Assembly: GCA_024803745.1 (NCBI GenBank)
Contig: JANJXV010000010.1
Location: 32,261,525-32,325,524 of the forward strand
Direction of reading: 5' to 3'
Length of the DNA stretch: 64,000 nucleotides
Source of the DNA: Megascapheus bottae
Taxonomy: Eukaryota; Chordata; Mammalia; Rodentia; Geomyidae
Part shown: piece by piece, positions 25,298 to 38,308 of the stretch
How positions within the stretch are numbered: the stretch's first letter is position 1
Layout: the number at the start of each line of letters is the position of its first letter
The notes under the pieces: generated by a model
What the model was told of the DNA's origin: nothing
The model's database searches: none
The model's input: the letters and a program-made list of their open reading frames with translations, nothing else
Made by a program: the position numbers and the translations under genes

Positions 25298-25495
25298 GGG
25301 CCAGGAGTATGGCTTAGTAGTAGAGAGCTTGCCTAGCATGCATGAGGACCTGGGATTGATTCCTAGGTTCCACAAACATAGAAAAAGCTAGAAGTGGTGA
25401 TATGGCTCAAGTAGTAGAGCTCTAGCCTTGAAAAAGCAAAAGGACAGTGCTCAGGACCTGAGTTCAAGTCCCAAGGCTGGCAAAAAATAATAATA
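25298..25495 (+). mobile_element. IDL-Geo dimeric SINE
   Basis: Full dimer; similar flanks AATAAAATTGTTAAAG and AATAATATTGTTGAAG suggest a diverged target duplication. Confidence 0.88.
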
Positions 25496-26659
25496 TTGTT
25501 GAAGTTCTCAAAATATTTTGTTTTATTCAGCATAGCTATAGATACTAGCTACTGATACTTATTACCTTATTGGAAATCAAAACCTGGAAGATTTTCTTTC
25601 AGCATCTTCATTCTAGACTTTCTCATGAATTACAAAGACACAGATCTTACTCTGATGTTTTTAGGAAATAAAATGGGTCAGTCTGTGGACAGAGGAACTG
25701 GCTCAGGAGTCTGCCAGATCAGAGGGAAAATCCACCAAAGGAAACACAGCCAGCTCTTTTAAGGTGAGTTAGTCTAATTAGATTCTAGCAAGATTAAGAG
25801 ATTAAGGGACTAAGAAGACATTTAGGGCAAATGAGAACAGAATTCTGTATAACACAAGGTATTAGGATCCGTAGAAAATATCTATCCCCAAGCATGGAGA
25901 AAACACGGGGGAAAAAAGGGCGATTACATGCATAACTGGAGACCAAGGAACAGAAGAAGAATGAGATTAGAAACAATATTGGCAAAGGGAATGAACGATT
26001 CCAAAACTGATAAAGAACATGAAATAATGTATTCAAGAGGCTTCATATGCCATGAGTAAAACACATCCCAGGATGATTAGTTGTCATGTTTATCATAAAG
26101 GGCCATCTAATACCTCAATTTTAAAGACAGAGTTTTCTAGTTCTATTATCAAGTCTATTATAATTGTATCCAAAGGACATAAAACATTACAAACAAATGT
26201 CCATCCAAGAGTGAAAATCACATGGGTCAGTCTGCCTTATCCAGACTCTTGACTTTCCCTTGCTGACATTTTTCAGACTTCATTGCATATACTACAAGCA
26301 TTTGGCCAGAAATCTTATTCAAACCACAAGTTTAGGGAAACGAATCATTTAACGAACTATTATTGGTTGCCTACTATGCATAACCCTGAAGTTATATGCT
26401 ATGGTTTATATGCATTAACAGTGCTTTTTATAGCTACTTAATTTAGCAAAATTTTAGCAACAATATGACCAAGTGATCAGACCACCTGCAGAGCAGGTTA
26501 TGACTTCTTTTCCCATTTTGTTTTTTAGTATCATTAGTTGCACAGGGGGGTTCATTGTGCTGTGTCCATATATGAATACAATGTACCTTCCTCCATACTG
26601 ACTCAATGAACAAATTTTGCATTATACACATTGATTATTTCTGAAGTAGTGTCATACTT

Positions 26660-26926
26660 TAGGTATGAAATTTTAGATTCACAGCTGGGCTGTGAACATC
26701 CTGAGCTTTCCTGTCTTGCTGGGCTCACAGGAACCTGTTGCTCACAAGCCCTCATACTTTCCAAGTAGCTGGGGGAAAAGCTCAAACCATCATGCACAAC
26801 CATTGGTTGAGGTAGAGACTCACAATTTTTTGTTTCCAGGCTGTGCTCAAACAATCCCTCAACCTCTGTTTCCCAAAGTATTTAGCATTATAGACTTGAG
26901 CTATCACATTTGTATCCAGATACTGG

Positions 26927-26978
<52 letters not shown>

Positions 26979-27050
26979 GTGTGCCAGAATCAAACTCAGT
27001 GTCTCATGCACATGAGGTAAGCACTCTTCAAATGGGTTACATCCCCATCT
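26660..27050 (-). mobile_element. Old B1/Alu-like or composite SINE with (GT)n
   Basis: Loose match to a 7SL-type head in minus orientation around 26730-26910, followed by (GT)n at 26932-26977. Confidence 0.4.
26932..26977 (+). repeat. (GT)n microsatellite
   Basis: About 23 GT units. Confidence 0.95.
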
Positions 27051-27566
27051 CTCAAGCATGAGCTATTTTTAAAAAATTGTTGTTCTTTATTCTTGGCTAT
27101 GTTTGAGTTCTACAATGGTCAGTACATACAATAAGTATGCTCTATGATCTAAAATGTAAGACATCTTTCCTAAGTCTGAATTTCCTGTAATGTCAACTTG
27201 GGAAAGAGATTGAGAGACTTAAAATGTGTATAGCGCCTACATGTAGTATATTTTAAATGGGTCTATTTTTATGTTCCATTAAATTTAGGGTCTCAAAATG
27301 AGGTGATCTCAGAATGTAGTGGCCTCAAGAATCTAGTACACATTCCTCCACTCCATCTAAGAACATAAGTTCTTAGAAATAGGCAACAGCAGTTAAGGCC
27401 CAGATCTGAGGATGCACAGGAATTCCTGTAGAGATTTAGTAACGGAGAAAGGATTTAGCAAGCCAGAGGCTCCAAGGGTCAGGTGCTGTTGGGACCACGA
27501 CCTATGAGATAGCTTGGAAAATGCAACACTTGACCCAGAAGAGACAAGAGAGAAGCAGGCATTTTC

Positions 27567-28765
27567 TTATTTTTTTCATATATTTTATTTTTTCATATAT
27601 TTTATTGTAATTATTAGAAGGGTTACATTATTTTCACCAGATTGAAGGTGTATTACTTCACAAACATTGATACCCTTTCTCATGTCTTGGTCCCCATTTC
27701 CCTCCCCCTACTCCCACCCCTCATCTTGTTTTCCCCCCTTCCCTATCCAATTTCAAATAAACAAATATGCATATATACAATATATCAGATAACAAGGTGA
27801 AAGACAGTAACAATATGAGATAACCAAGGGACAGCAAAACAGATGAGAGATAATATAGTACATTAAGGACAACAATCACTCATTATATGGCTTTTGTTTC
27901 TATATCCTGGACGTCTTTTCATTTAGTGTCATACTATATGGCCTTATGTACCTAGGTTTTGCTCTATTGTAAATCTCTGCTAGGAGAGCCCAAGGTTTCT
28001 ACTGATTATGACAAATGAAGGAAAACATTGAGCCTATGTTCCTTTGAGTCTGGCTTACTTCACTTAATATGACTTTTTTTCTAAGTCTTTACATTTCCTT
28101 ACAAATGAGGAGATGTTGTTCTTTCTGACAGCAGCATAGACTTCCATTGGGTATAAATACCACATCTTGTTGATCCACTCATCAACTGAGGGGCATCTGG
28201 GTTGGTTCCATATCTTTGCTATGTTAAAGAGTTCTGCAATGAACATCATTGTACTAGTGGATTTAGTATGCCCTAGTTTCTGGACGATTGGGTAAATGCC
28301 AACTAGTGGAATTGCTGGGTCACAGGGGAGTTCTATGTTTAGTCTTTTGAGAAACCACCATACTGCTTTCCTTAGTGGTTGAAAGAGTTTGCACTCCCAC
28401 CAACAGTGTAGTAGTTATCCCTCTTGGCCACATCCCTGCCAGCATCTGTCCTTATAAGCTTTCTTGATCCTGGCCATTCTAACTGTAGTGAGGTGGAATC
28501 TTAGAGTTGTTTTGATTTGCATTTCTTTTATGGCCAGAGATGTTGAGCATTTCTTCATGTGTCTATAGGCCATTCTTATTTCTTCTTCAGAGAAGACTCT
28601 CTTTAAGTCTTCAGCCCATCTTTTAGTGTGATGGTGGTTTCTTTGGAGATTAGTTTGGGAGTGATTCAAGTTTTTGAGCTGTTGATATATTTTAGATATG
28701 AGGCCTTTGTCTGTTGTATGGTTAGTGAAGATCTTCTCCCATTCTGTAGGCTTTCTAGTTAATTG
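27567..28765 (-). mobile_element. 5'-truncated L1 (ORF2 end and 3' UTR), perfect 15-bp TSD
   Basis: The minus strand carries the C-terminal part of L1 ORF2 (about 28760-28080; peptides such as [19 protein letters not shown]) and then a geomyoid-type L1 3' UTR with an A-rich end at 27567. The insertion is flanked by GAAGCAGGCATTTTC at 27552-27566 and 28766-28780, identical. The ORF is broken, so it is inactive. Confidence 0.92.
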
Positions 28766-29884
28766 GAAGCAGGCATTTTCAATGCAGGCTGCTAGAGCCT
28801 GGGGAACACCAAGCCCAGAGGCTGGAAAATCCAAGTGATCAGCGACCCAGGGGGTAAAATCAAGCCCTCCGAGGTGCTTAGGAGGTTAGGCTACAAAGTG
28901 TCAAATAGAAGAAAGCAGTCTGGCCCTGGGAAGAGCTCCTGGCAGAAGCATTGTGCGCCCCCTGTTGACCAACAGCAGCACCCGTGGGGAGCAAGTGGGC
29001 GGGGCTGGTGTGCCCCAAGGCCACTCCAAGGAGGATTTCTCAGCCTGGCAGCTGGGATGGATTGCTTGCCTGCCCAGGTGTATGGAGACCCCCTTAGCTG
29101 CTGAGTAGTGGAGGGGAGGTAGAGGGAGGAAGGTAGAGGGAGGGGCGAGCTACTCACTCTAGGCAGCTGCGAGGTGTCCGTGCTGGGGAATCAGGACGAG
29201 TGCCACAAATCAGATTAAAATGTAGGAGACTTAGTGCCAAGCAGCCTCCTGGGACAAGGCCTTCGTTGTGTTCTGCTCCCCTGCACACACCTCCCTGCTC
29301 CCCCATGTCTCTCCAGAGCCCTTTCCTGGCAGCTTCGTATCCCCTCAGACAAGGTCAGAAGCCCCTAGAGCTGAGTAAGTGTTGAGAGCAGACCTGCTGT
29401 TGTCCTTGTGGATGGGGGCTTGCCTAGAATGGCCAGAAGGAGGTGGCATAGGCCCAGGAAGCGACAGTGGAATTTGGAGGACCTGAAACTGCCACTAGGG
29501 GGTGCTCATAGCCATCTTCTGGTGTCCTCTTTCTTGGCAAGCAATCCCATTTCCCTGTTGTATTTCTTGGTTGGAAAGGAAAGCACCTATACACAGTCTG
29601 TTTATCATATATTATATAATATGTAATATATATACACACATACATAATACATATATAGTATATATTGCACTTCAACTCTAGGATAGGAGTTGCAACTTTT
29701 TGTGTGTCCACTAATGAGGGAATTTAAAAAAAAAAAGAGTAACAGCTGACATCAGAATTCTTCATGGTGAGAATGAAGATCTAGGGATATTGCCCAGTGA
29801 TTAAGGGCATAATGAGCATGCTCAAGCACCTCCCATCCAAAAAAAAAAAAAGGAAAGGAAAAGAGAGATAAGAAAATAATACAG

Positions 29885-31084
29885 TGGCTGAATGAGTTTA
29901 TACTCCCATCAACAGTGTAGTAGTGATCCCTCCTGGCCACATTCCCTCCAGCATCTGTTGTTATTAGTTTTCTTGATCCTGGCCATTCTAACTGGAGTGA
30001 GGTGGAATCTTAGAGTTGTTTTGATTTGCATTTCTTTTATGACCAGAGATGTCGAGCATTTCTCCATGTGTCTATAGGCCATTTTTGTTTCTTCTTCAGA
30101 GAAGACTCCCTTTAAGTCTTTGACCCATCTTTTAATGGGATGGTTGTTACTTCAGAGATTAGTTTTGGAGTGATTCAATTTTTTGAGCTGTTGATATATT
30201 TTAGATATGAGGCCTTTGTCTATTGTATGGTTAGTGAAGATTTTCTCCTATTCTGTAGGCTTCCTATTTAATTTACTAGCTATGTCCTTTGCCCTACAGG
30301 AGCTCTGCAGTTTAATGCAGTCCCATTTATCCAGCCTTTCTCTGATTTGTTGTGTCTATAGAAAGCAGTATGGCAATTCCACTACTTGGCATTTACCCAA
30401 CCGTCCAGAAACAAGGGCATACTAAAGCCCTTGTTCATTGCAGCACTATTTACCATAGCAAAGATATGGAATCAACCAGATGTCCCTCAGTTGATGAGTG
30501 GATCAACAAGATGTGGTATTTATACACAGTGGAATTCTATACTGCTGTCAGAAAGAATGGCATTGCCCCATTTGTAAGGAAATGGAAAGACTTAGAAAAA
30601 ATCATATTAAGTGAAGCAAGCCAGACTCAAAGGAACATTGGCCCAATAGTCTCCCTCATTTGTCATAATCAGTAAAAACCTTGGGCTCTCCTAGTAGAGA
30701 TTCACAATAGAACAAAATCTAGAGACATTAGGCCAAATAGTACGACACTAAATGTAAGGACCTCCAGGATAAGGAAACCAAAGTCATATAATAAGTGACT
30801 GTTGTCCTTAATGTCCTATGTTATCGCTCATCTCTTTTGCCATCCCTTGGTTATCTCATATTATTACAATTTTTCACCTTGTTATCTGATATACTTTATA
30901 TGTGCATAATTGGTTATTTGAAATTGGATAGGGAAGGGGGGAATCAAGATAACTGGGGGGAGGTGAGAGGGAAATGGGGACCATGTCATGAGAAAGGGTA
31001 TCAATGTTTGTGAAGTTATGCACCTTCTATCTGGTGAATATAATGTAACCCTCTATTAAGCACAATAAAAAAATTATGTAAAAA
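29885..31084 (+). mobile_element. 5'-truncated L1 with 5' inversion (twin priming), perfect 15-bp TSD
   Basis: 29885 to about 30355 is L1 ORF2 in minus orientation; from about 30360 to 31084 the element continues in plus orientation through the ORF2 end, 3' UTR and poly(A). The two parts abut in ORF2 order. The whole is bounded by AAGAAAATAATACAG at 29870-29884 and 31085-31099. The plus part encodes RCPSVDEWINKMWYLYTVEF. Confidence 0.93.
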
Positions 31085-31099
31085 AAGAAAATAATACAG

Positions 31100-31350
31100 G
31101 AAGTGGGATATGGTGGCTCACACCTGTAATATAGCTCCTCAGGAGGCTGAGATCTGAGGATCCCAGTTCAAAGCCAGCCTGGGCACTGAAGTCCATGAAA
31201 TTCTCCAATTAAATCACTAGAAAATGCAAAATGGGGATGTGGCTCAAGGGGTAGGGCAGTAGCCTTGAGCTGAAGAGCTCAGGGGTTACACCCAGGCCCA
31301 GAGTTCCTGTCCCATGACCCATAACAACAACAACAGCAACAAAAAAAAGA
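31100..31350 (+). mobile_element. Composite SINE (B1/Alu-like head plus Geo)
   Basis: Directly follows the right TSD of the twin-primed L1. Tail (AAC)n. Confidence 0.8.
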
Positions 31351-32379
31351 CAGTAATACAGCAATGAATATGACCTATATATATATATATTGCTTACTTT
31401 GTACAGTTAATATGAGCGAATATAAATATATTTTATAAATAATTCCTCTTTCAGTCAGTGTAGAAGGCACTGGCATTCTTTTTGTTTTTAGAAAAATAGA
31501 TGACATATTCTCTGATTGAGGGTGGGAAACTGAGTTTGTGGTGTAGGAAGGGATAGAGGACTGGTAGGAGGCTGGAAGTTGGACTCTCAGAGATGAGAAG
31601 CTGGATGGCATAAAGAGTCTTCAGTGGCCCCGAGTGAGTGGGCATCCAGAGGTCCTGTGAAGAAGTGTGAATGAATGCATAGGCCAAGGGAAGCAATATA
31701 AACATGGAGAAAGAGGAGCACAGTGTAGGACACCGTGAGCCTGAACCCAACTCATATGTATTTGAAATACCAGCAAAGACTGTAAGAAAACAGACCTGAC
31801 GATTAGTGACATTTTGATGTCCTGGAGAGTAGTAGGAACAATCTTCATAAATGAGAAGTAAGCAGAAAGTAGAATGCAGAACACTAGGGCCTTATTTCCT
31901 CAAGGTGTTCTGGGTGAATGCATAATGAATAAGGCCATATTGAAAAAGCTAACTCACTGCAGCTCATAGTTTGTATTTGGTCTAACACCTATTTCTATAA
32001 ATAAAGCTTTACTGGAATATGTGTGTCTATGTCTGATATATTGACAGCATCAGAGTGGAATAGTTGAGACATTCACTTTATTCCTCACAAAGCCAAAGGA
32101 AGTACTTACTAATTGATCCTGAAAGGAAAAGTTTGTGAACCCCATACTTAAACATCTGTATAGCCATGATTTACATGTGTGGGAAAGAGCACTGGAAAGA
32201 TCTAGAGATCCTTAGTTTAAAAAAAATGGCACAGAAATTCATTTGATTGTTTTTATTAATTGGAATGCTTGTTTCCTGAAAAGTAATGTTTAATTTAATA
32301 ATAGCAAAGAGCTAAAATAGAAACAATAAGCCCCAGCATCAGACATTTAAAAAAAAGAACCTTGGACTAGAGAACTGCT

Positions 32380-32601
32380 TTAGCTGCGTGTGATGGTTCA
32401 CGTCTGTAATCCTAGCACTCAGGAGGCTGAGATATAAGGATCAAGGTTCAAAGCCAGCTTGGGCACAAAAGGACCTGAGACTCTTATCTACAATTAACCT
32501 CTAGAAAATGGGAAATGGGGCTTGGCTCAAGGGTAGGATGGTAGCCTGAGCTGGAGAGCTCAGGGACAGCACCAAGGCCGAGCTCAAGCCCCATGACCCA
32601 C
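32380..32601 (+). mobile_element. Composite SINE (B1/Alu-like head plus Geo)
   Basis: Good match; its A-tail has turned into the GAAA repeat starting at 32602. Confidence 0.82.
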
Positions 32602-32689
<88 letters not shown>

Positions 32690-32803
32690 AGAGAGGGGGA
32701 GGGAGGGAGGGAAGGAAGGAAGGAAGGAAGGAAGGAAGGAAGGAAGGAAGGAAGGAAGGAAGGAAGGAAGGAAGGAAGGAAGAAAGAAAGAAAGGAAAGG
32801 AAG
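32602..32803 (+). repeat. 202-base pure polypurine tract, (GAAA)n then (GGAA)n
   Basis: No pyrimidine on the plus strand over the interval. It grew from the A-tail of a composite SINE and is followed by more purine-rich sequence to 32855. Confidence 0.95.
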
Positions 32804-32855
32804 CAAGCAGGGAGGGAGGGAGAGAAAAGGAGGGAGGGAAGAAAGAAAAAAGAAA

Positions 32856-33066
32856 GGCCAAGAGTGTGGCCTACTGGTAGAGTGCTTGCCTAGCATGCAC
32901 ATAACACTGGGTTCAATTCCTTGGTACCACATACCACAGTAAAAGCTAGAAGTCATACTGTATCCCAAGAGGAATTCCCAAGTGGAATGCTAGCTTTGAG
33001 AAAACTCAAGGACAGGGCCCAGGCCATGAGTTCAAGTCCCAGAAATGGTTAAAAAAAAAAAAAGAA
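32856..33066 (+). mobile_element. IDL-Geo dimeric SINE
   Basis: Dimer directly after the polypurine tract, with an internal rearrangement near 32955-32990 where the Geo monomer deviates. A-tail at 33052. Confidence 0.8.
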
Positions 33067-34176
33067 AGAAACAGATTGCTTTGCTAGTGACTCCCATGAT
33101 TGCATAACACCAATTTCCTGTAACAAATATGCTTAACAGTTCCGTTTCTCTGTCCTAACCCTGACTGATACACAAGGAAACTACAAGAAAATGAGAATTT
33201 GAAAGTTAGGTAGGTAGTTTCATCTCTGCCTACTCTGATACTTGCTTTATGGAAGTTATCTTCAGAGGTTTTAACTCCTTTAAAGGATGTAAGTTTTTGC
33301 AAATTGTCCTCTGGTACTTCATCTCTAGGACTCTCAAGACAACTTCAATCTATGCCCAAGTATGCCAGTTATTTCATACATAGCTCTCTATTTGCAGTGT
33401 ATGGAGATTATATTATGGCTTGATTTATTTTATATTCTCTTTAACCCCTCCACAAGCTTGTGTGACAGTAATGCAATTCCAATGAGAGTATGGTTTTTAT
33501 ATTCCGTCTTATTCTGTAGCGCATGCGAAGCAGAAGAACTATAAAGCAGCAGAACTATAAAGAGTTTTTTAAAGGAAAGTTGTGTAGCCCTGTGGCTGGG
33601 ACTACATACTACCTGTAAAGTGAGCAAGGCTCAAAAGACACATCTAAGGCATTGTTTACTCTTGAGATTTTAATGAGGATGGGATTAGGATCCTGCAAAT
33701 GAATGTTTCCTTAAATTTGATGCTGTGGGCCCTCACTCAGTTCCTCTAGTCTTAGTTGTGGAGCCTGAATATGAGAGTAGAAGCAAAGATCTAGTACTTA
33801 AAATTATACAATTGTATGCAATATACATAATCCCTTAGCTGTCAGTTTCCTGATATCTCAAAAAAAAGGTAATCACTGCATGGATCATACAGCTGCTTTA
33901 TAGATTAAACACACAATTAAACAGTTCCTAGCACATAATTACAGATTCATTTTTTCCAAGATTGACACAGAGGTCAAAGGAAAGTGCATTTTTCTGTGAG
34001 ACAAAGAATTTTGATTCAGGAACAGTGAATCAGCCAGTCCTGGCTAGCGTCCCACAAACAGATACGGGGGCAGATTTCAACAGGATATGTCCACCATTGT
34101 GAGAGGCGATTTATTGGCTGAGCTGAAATTCTAAATTCCAAGCCCAATCCCACTTGTTGCTGTGTGAGTCATACTT

Positions 34177-34545
34177 CTTTTTTTGTCACTATGGCAAATA
34201 GCTGAGCGAAACTGCTTAAAGGAAAAAGCTTTGATTTTGGCACCCAGCTTTAAAGGTTTTCATCTACAGTCTGCTCACCTCATTGCTTTTAGACAACACA
34301 TAGCAAAAAGACAAAAATCTCCTGGATGAGGGCATGGTGGAGAAGAATTGATCATGCCCTATCAGCCAGAAAGAAGAGATGGGGTTGGGGAGGTAGCAAG
34401 AGCAGAAACACCTCTAGTGAAATAGTTTCTTCAACCAAGCTGCATTAGTTACCACAACTGTCACCAGATTATGAAACCATCCAAGAGGACTCACCTATTG
34501 ATTAGGTGAAAGTCCTCCTAATCTTTTCATGTTTAGATTGACCAG
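34177..34545 (+). repeat. Unnamed interspersed repeat, related to 46740-46950
   Basis: Begins TGTCACTATGGCAAATAGCT and holds CAGTCTGCTCACCTCATTG. The segment at 46740-46950 appears to be part of the same dispersed family (GCATGGTG, GCTGCTCACCTTATGGC, AATTAGGAATCCATG). Confidence 0.35.
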
Positions 34546-35163
34546 CTGGACCAAATCATTACCTATGAGACTTCTTGAGTTCACTTCATACCTAAAGTAC
34601 CACAGCAAGTTAATGAGGGAATTTCTAATTGAATGATGTTGAAGGTCATAGAATGTGGACTTCCCTCAGTTCACATAAATTAGAACACTCTGTGATTTAT
34701 CAAGTGTGAGAATATTCCTGTCTGCTCCCTAAAAAGACTTCACCCTACTTCCTTTATTTTTGCTACATGATCAGTAAATAGTTACAGTATTTATTTTCAC
34801 TTCCATTATCTTCAGAACATTAGATACAGAATGGTTCTGACACATGGTTGAAATGTAGCAATATTGACTGAGTGAATTAATGATGGAAGAGTTCTTGATT
34901 ACGAATAAGGACAGACCCTGAAATCTAGATGGTTGGAAGAATTGGGAAAATGAGCTTTTCTTTTTCATACTTCAGTTGCCTTGTAACTCTCCACAGCCAT
35001 TCAGAAAAATGCAGAAATAATGGAATAATCACAACCAAATTAATGATAACTATCTGTACATGAAGAAACTACTTAAAACAACTGGTTCTTATCATGATTG
35101 GCTTTAGGCATTGGAAACAGTAAAGATATTAATTTATTTGTCTTTAAAATAACCATATAATTT

Positions 35164-35369
35164 GGGCCGGGAGTTTGGCCTAGTGGTAGAGTGCTTGCCT
35201 AGCATGCACAAAGACCCGGGTTCGATTCCTTGGTACCACATACTTAGAAAAAGCCAGAAGTGGTGCTGAGGCTCAAGTGGTAGAGTTCTATCCTTGAGAG
35301 AAAAAAAATCCAAGGACAGTGCTCAGGCCCTGAGCTTACACCCAGGACTGGCAAAAAAATAAATAAATA
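35164..35369 (+). mobile_element. IDL-Geo dimeric SINE, perfect 16-bp TSD
   Basis: Full dimer ending in an AAAT-rich tail. Flanked by AATAACCATATAATTT at 35148-35163 and 35370-35385, identical, so a young insertion. Confidence 0.93.
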
Positions 35370-36156
35370 AATAACCATATAATTTACAGTTTGACCTTTT
35401 ACTCTATTATCACGCTGAAAATAATATTTCCTCCCCTTGTCCACATACAGAATTTCCTAATGAGGTTATAAGCTTTGATTTTCTTTTTGTTTTGTTTTAC
35501 AAGTGGTTCCAGTTTCCTTTATCTATACCACAAATGTAAAATGAAAATCCAAAGCTTCTCAAAATTGAGGGTCAAGAGATAGCATGTTTCCATTTTGAGA
35601 GCCCCTCTTATGGTCCAGTACCTTACTTCAGCTTCTCTTTCCTGGCTAAGATCATATTTCTGGTGTGAATAGGGCTCAGGACCAATATCCCTAGACACAT
35701 CAGCCAGAGGATCACAGCTTGAGACAGAAAAGCAATGTGTTTACTTTCTCTCAGGAAGTAATGACATAATATATAAATGCTTGTATATATCCAATACTTA
35801 TATTCACATATATTAATATGCACAATTACTATAAAATATGATAGAATATTATAAAAATGACATTTAAATTGCTTTTACATATTATAGACAAAATATATTA
35901 CAATAATATACAAATGCTACAGACTTATATAAATATTTGTATATCACTCTTACATTATATTTACATATAGTAATTGTGTATTAATATTTATCATATGAAA
36001 TAATTCTTTTTATCTTATATAAAACTAATGAAAGAACAAATGACAAGGAATAGATAATATTTCAATACCACACTGGGTAAAAAATAGTTATTTTTAACAT
36101 TGAAAAAGTTCTTAGAACAAAAAGAAGAGAAATCATCCCATGAAAAATCTGGCCAA

Positions 36157-36377
36157 GGGGCCAGGAGTTTGGCCTGGTGGTAGAGTGCTTGCCTAGCATG
36201 CACGAATACCCAGGTTCGATTCCTTGGTACCACATACATAGAAAAAAGCCAGAAGTGGTGCTGAGGCTCAAGTGGTAAAGCTGTAGCCTTGAGAAAGTCC
36301 AAGGACAGTACTCAGGCCCTGAGCCCAAGCCCAAGACTGGCAAAAAAAAAAAAAAAAAAAAAAAACGAAAAAAGAAA
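36157..36377 (+). mobile_element. IDL-Geo dimeric SINE, perfect 15-bp TSD
   Basis: Full dimer with a long A-tail. Flanked by GAAAAATCTGGCCAA at 36142-36156 and 36378-36392, identical. Confidence 0.93.
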
Positions 36378-37927
36378 GAAAAATCTGGCCAAAGTGAGGA
36401 ACAGAAAGAAAAATGAAAGGTCTTTAAACATATGAAAAAATGTCAGTGATACTTAGGTAGAAGCAAATAACAATGCAAGTCACTATTGTAGGTGAGAACA
36501 CTGCAGGCCTACAAAAAAAAAGAAAAAAAATAACAACAACTACCACCACCAATAACAACAAAAGAACATGTCTTCTCTAAGAGTATACTACCAGGAATAC
36601 AGATTAATAGGATCCATCAGGTGTTGCTGTGAAGATTACAGACCACACAGAAAGAGGGAGTTGCATTGATGCTGAATGTGCTGTTTCCAATGCCTAAGCC
36701 CAATCATGACCAGAAACCAGTTGTTTTAATTAGTTTATTCATGTACAGATAGTTATCATTAATTTGGCTGTGGTTGAATGTACCAGAATCTTTACCCTAG
36801 CAATTGTGTTCATATTCTTATATACATGCCAAGACATATTTGCAGATATTCATACATCTTTATTTATCATAACAAAGAACAAAAAATCTGAAAGGACAAA
36901 TAACAAGCAATGAGAAGTCTTATTTATCAGTTCTGAACATGCCTAAGTTGATATAGCATGAAGCTTATGAAACAGTCATGGTAATGGTAACCATAAAGAT
37001 GACAGTTTGATGTGAAAGAACAGGTAGGACTCTCACCTCCAAATTATATTTCAGGGCAAATAAACAACAGTACAAAACTGTGTAGAGCATACTAACACTA
37101 ATCCAAGGAAGGAAGGAAGAGAAAGGGAAGAAAGGAAGGCTAAATGAAAGAGAAACTAAAGAAAAGAGATGCAAGGGGTGCAGGAGAAGAGAAAAGGAAG
37201 GCTGAAGAGCCGAGAGGATGAGCACTTGAGAATGCAGGACCCAACTATGCAGCCCCAGCCTGAGGTAGAAGTCCTGGAAGTCCTGTGAATTCCATGTTCA
37301 ATACTAAGGATTGCATCTATGGCCAATGGTGACAGCGAAAACTCACACCTGCTCAAAAAGGGCACTGAGTGCTCATGCAAGCTTCGCTTATGCCTCTGCA
37401 ATCTTCTCTGGCTTTTTGCTCCATCCAGAACAATAGCCACATTCAGAGCAGGTCTTCCTCCACTCAAGTGTGCTGACCCATTTGCCAATGTCTCCAGAAT
37501 CATCCCCCAGACACAGCAAGAAGTGTCTAGTTGTCTGCTAGTCCAGTTGAACTAACCCAAGGCAAAGGCAAGGAAAACACAACACTCTTGTCATCGCAAA
37601 TACTTTGCAGCATTCAAATGCTGAAGACCAGGAATTTAAAATATCTTGAGTCTCAGGGAAGCCAAGGACATGGAAAGATATTAAGCGACAGTTGGCTTAG
37701 GTTGGGATCAAAATAGGTTGAGAGATGTCAGAGGATTTAAGGCTGTAGAAAAATCAAATGCCAAATGTTCCCCTTCTGGTTTCATTGGTCAATGATTTTA
37801 ATTACAATAAAATCTAACATCTAGTTGTTAGGTGGATGGCATCTTCATCAGAACATTTCGTGTATTCACTCATTGAATTCACCCATCACTCTTCAGCAAT
37901 ATTTTTTCCACTCACAATAAAAGAAAC

Positions 37928-38135
37928 CGTGCTTGGAGTGTGGCCTAGTAGTAGAGTACTTGGGTAGTATGCCCAAAGCCCTGGATTTGATTTCTTGCTA
38001 CCACACACACAGGAAAAGCTGGAAGTGGTATTGTGGCTCAAGTGGTAGAGTGCAAGCCTTGAGAAAACCTAAGGCCAGTACCCAAGTCGTAAATTCAAGC
38101 CCAGGACTGACAAAAAAAAAGGAAAGAAAAGACAG
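37928..38135 (+). mobile_element. IDL-Geo dimeric SINE leading into (GGAA)n
   Basis: Full dimer with A-tail at 38112-38120; the tail grades into the polypurine tract at 38138-38308. Confidence 0.85.
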
Positions 38136-38137
38136 AT

Positions 38138-38308
38138 GGAAGGAAGGAAGGAAGGAAGGAAGGAAGGAAGGAAGGAAGGAAGGAAGGAAGGAAGGAAGGA
38201 AGGAGGGAAGGAAGGAAGGAGGGAAGGAGGGAAGGAGGGGAGGAGGGAAGGAGGGAAGGAGGGGAGGAGGGAAGGAGGGAGGGAAAGAAGGAAGAGAGGA
38301 GAGAGAAA
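38138..38308 (+). repeat. 171-base pure polypurine tract, (GGAA)n/(GGAG)n
   Basis: Pure purine on the plus strand; grew from the tail of the IDL-Geo copy at 37928. Confidence 0.95.

Noticed and set aside
28415..28834. 139-codon minus-strand frame
   Set aside because: It is the L1 ORF2 C-terminal fragment, not a host gene; the same holds for 51385-51807, 30352-30675 and 62542-62931.
32484..32968. Frames with long Ser/Phe/Leu/Pro or Lys/Glu/Arg runs
   Set aside because: Translations of the (GAAA)n/(GGAA)n tracts and adjacent SINEs.
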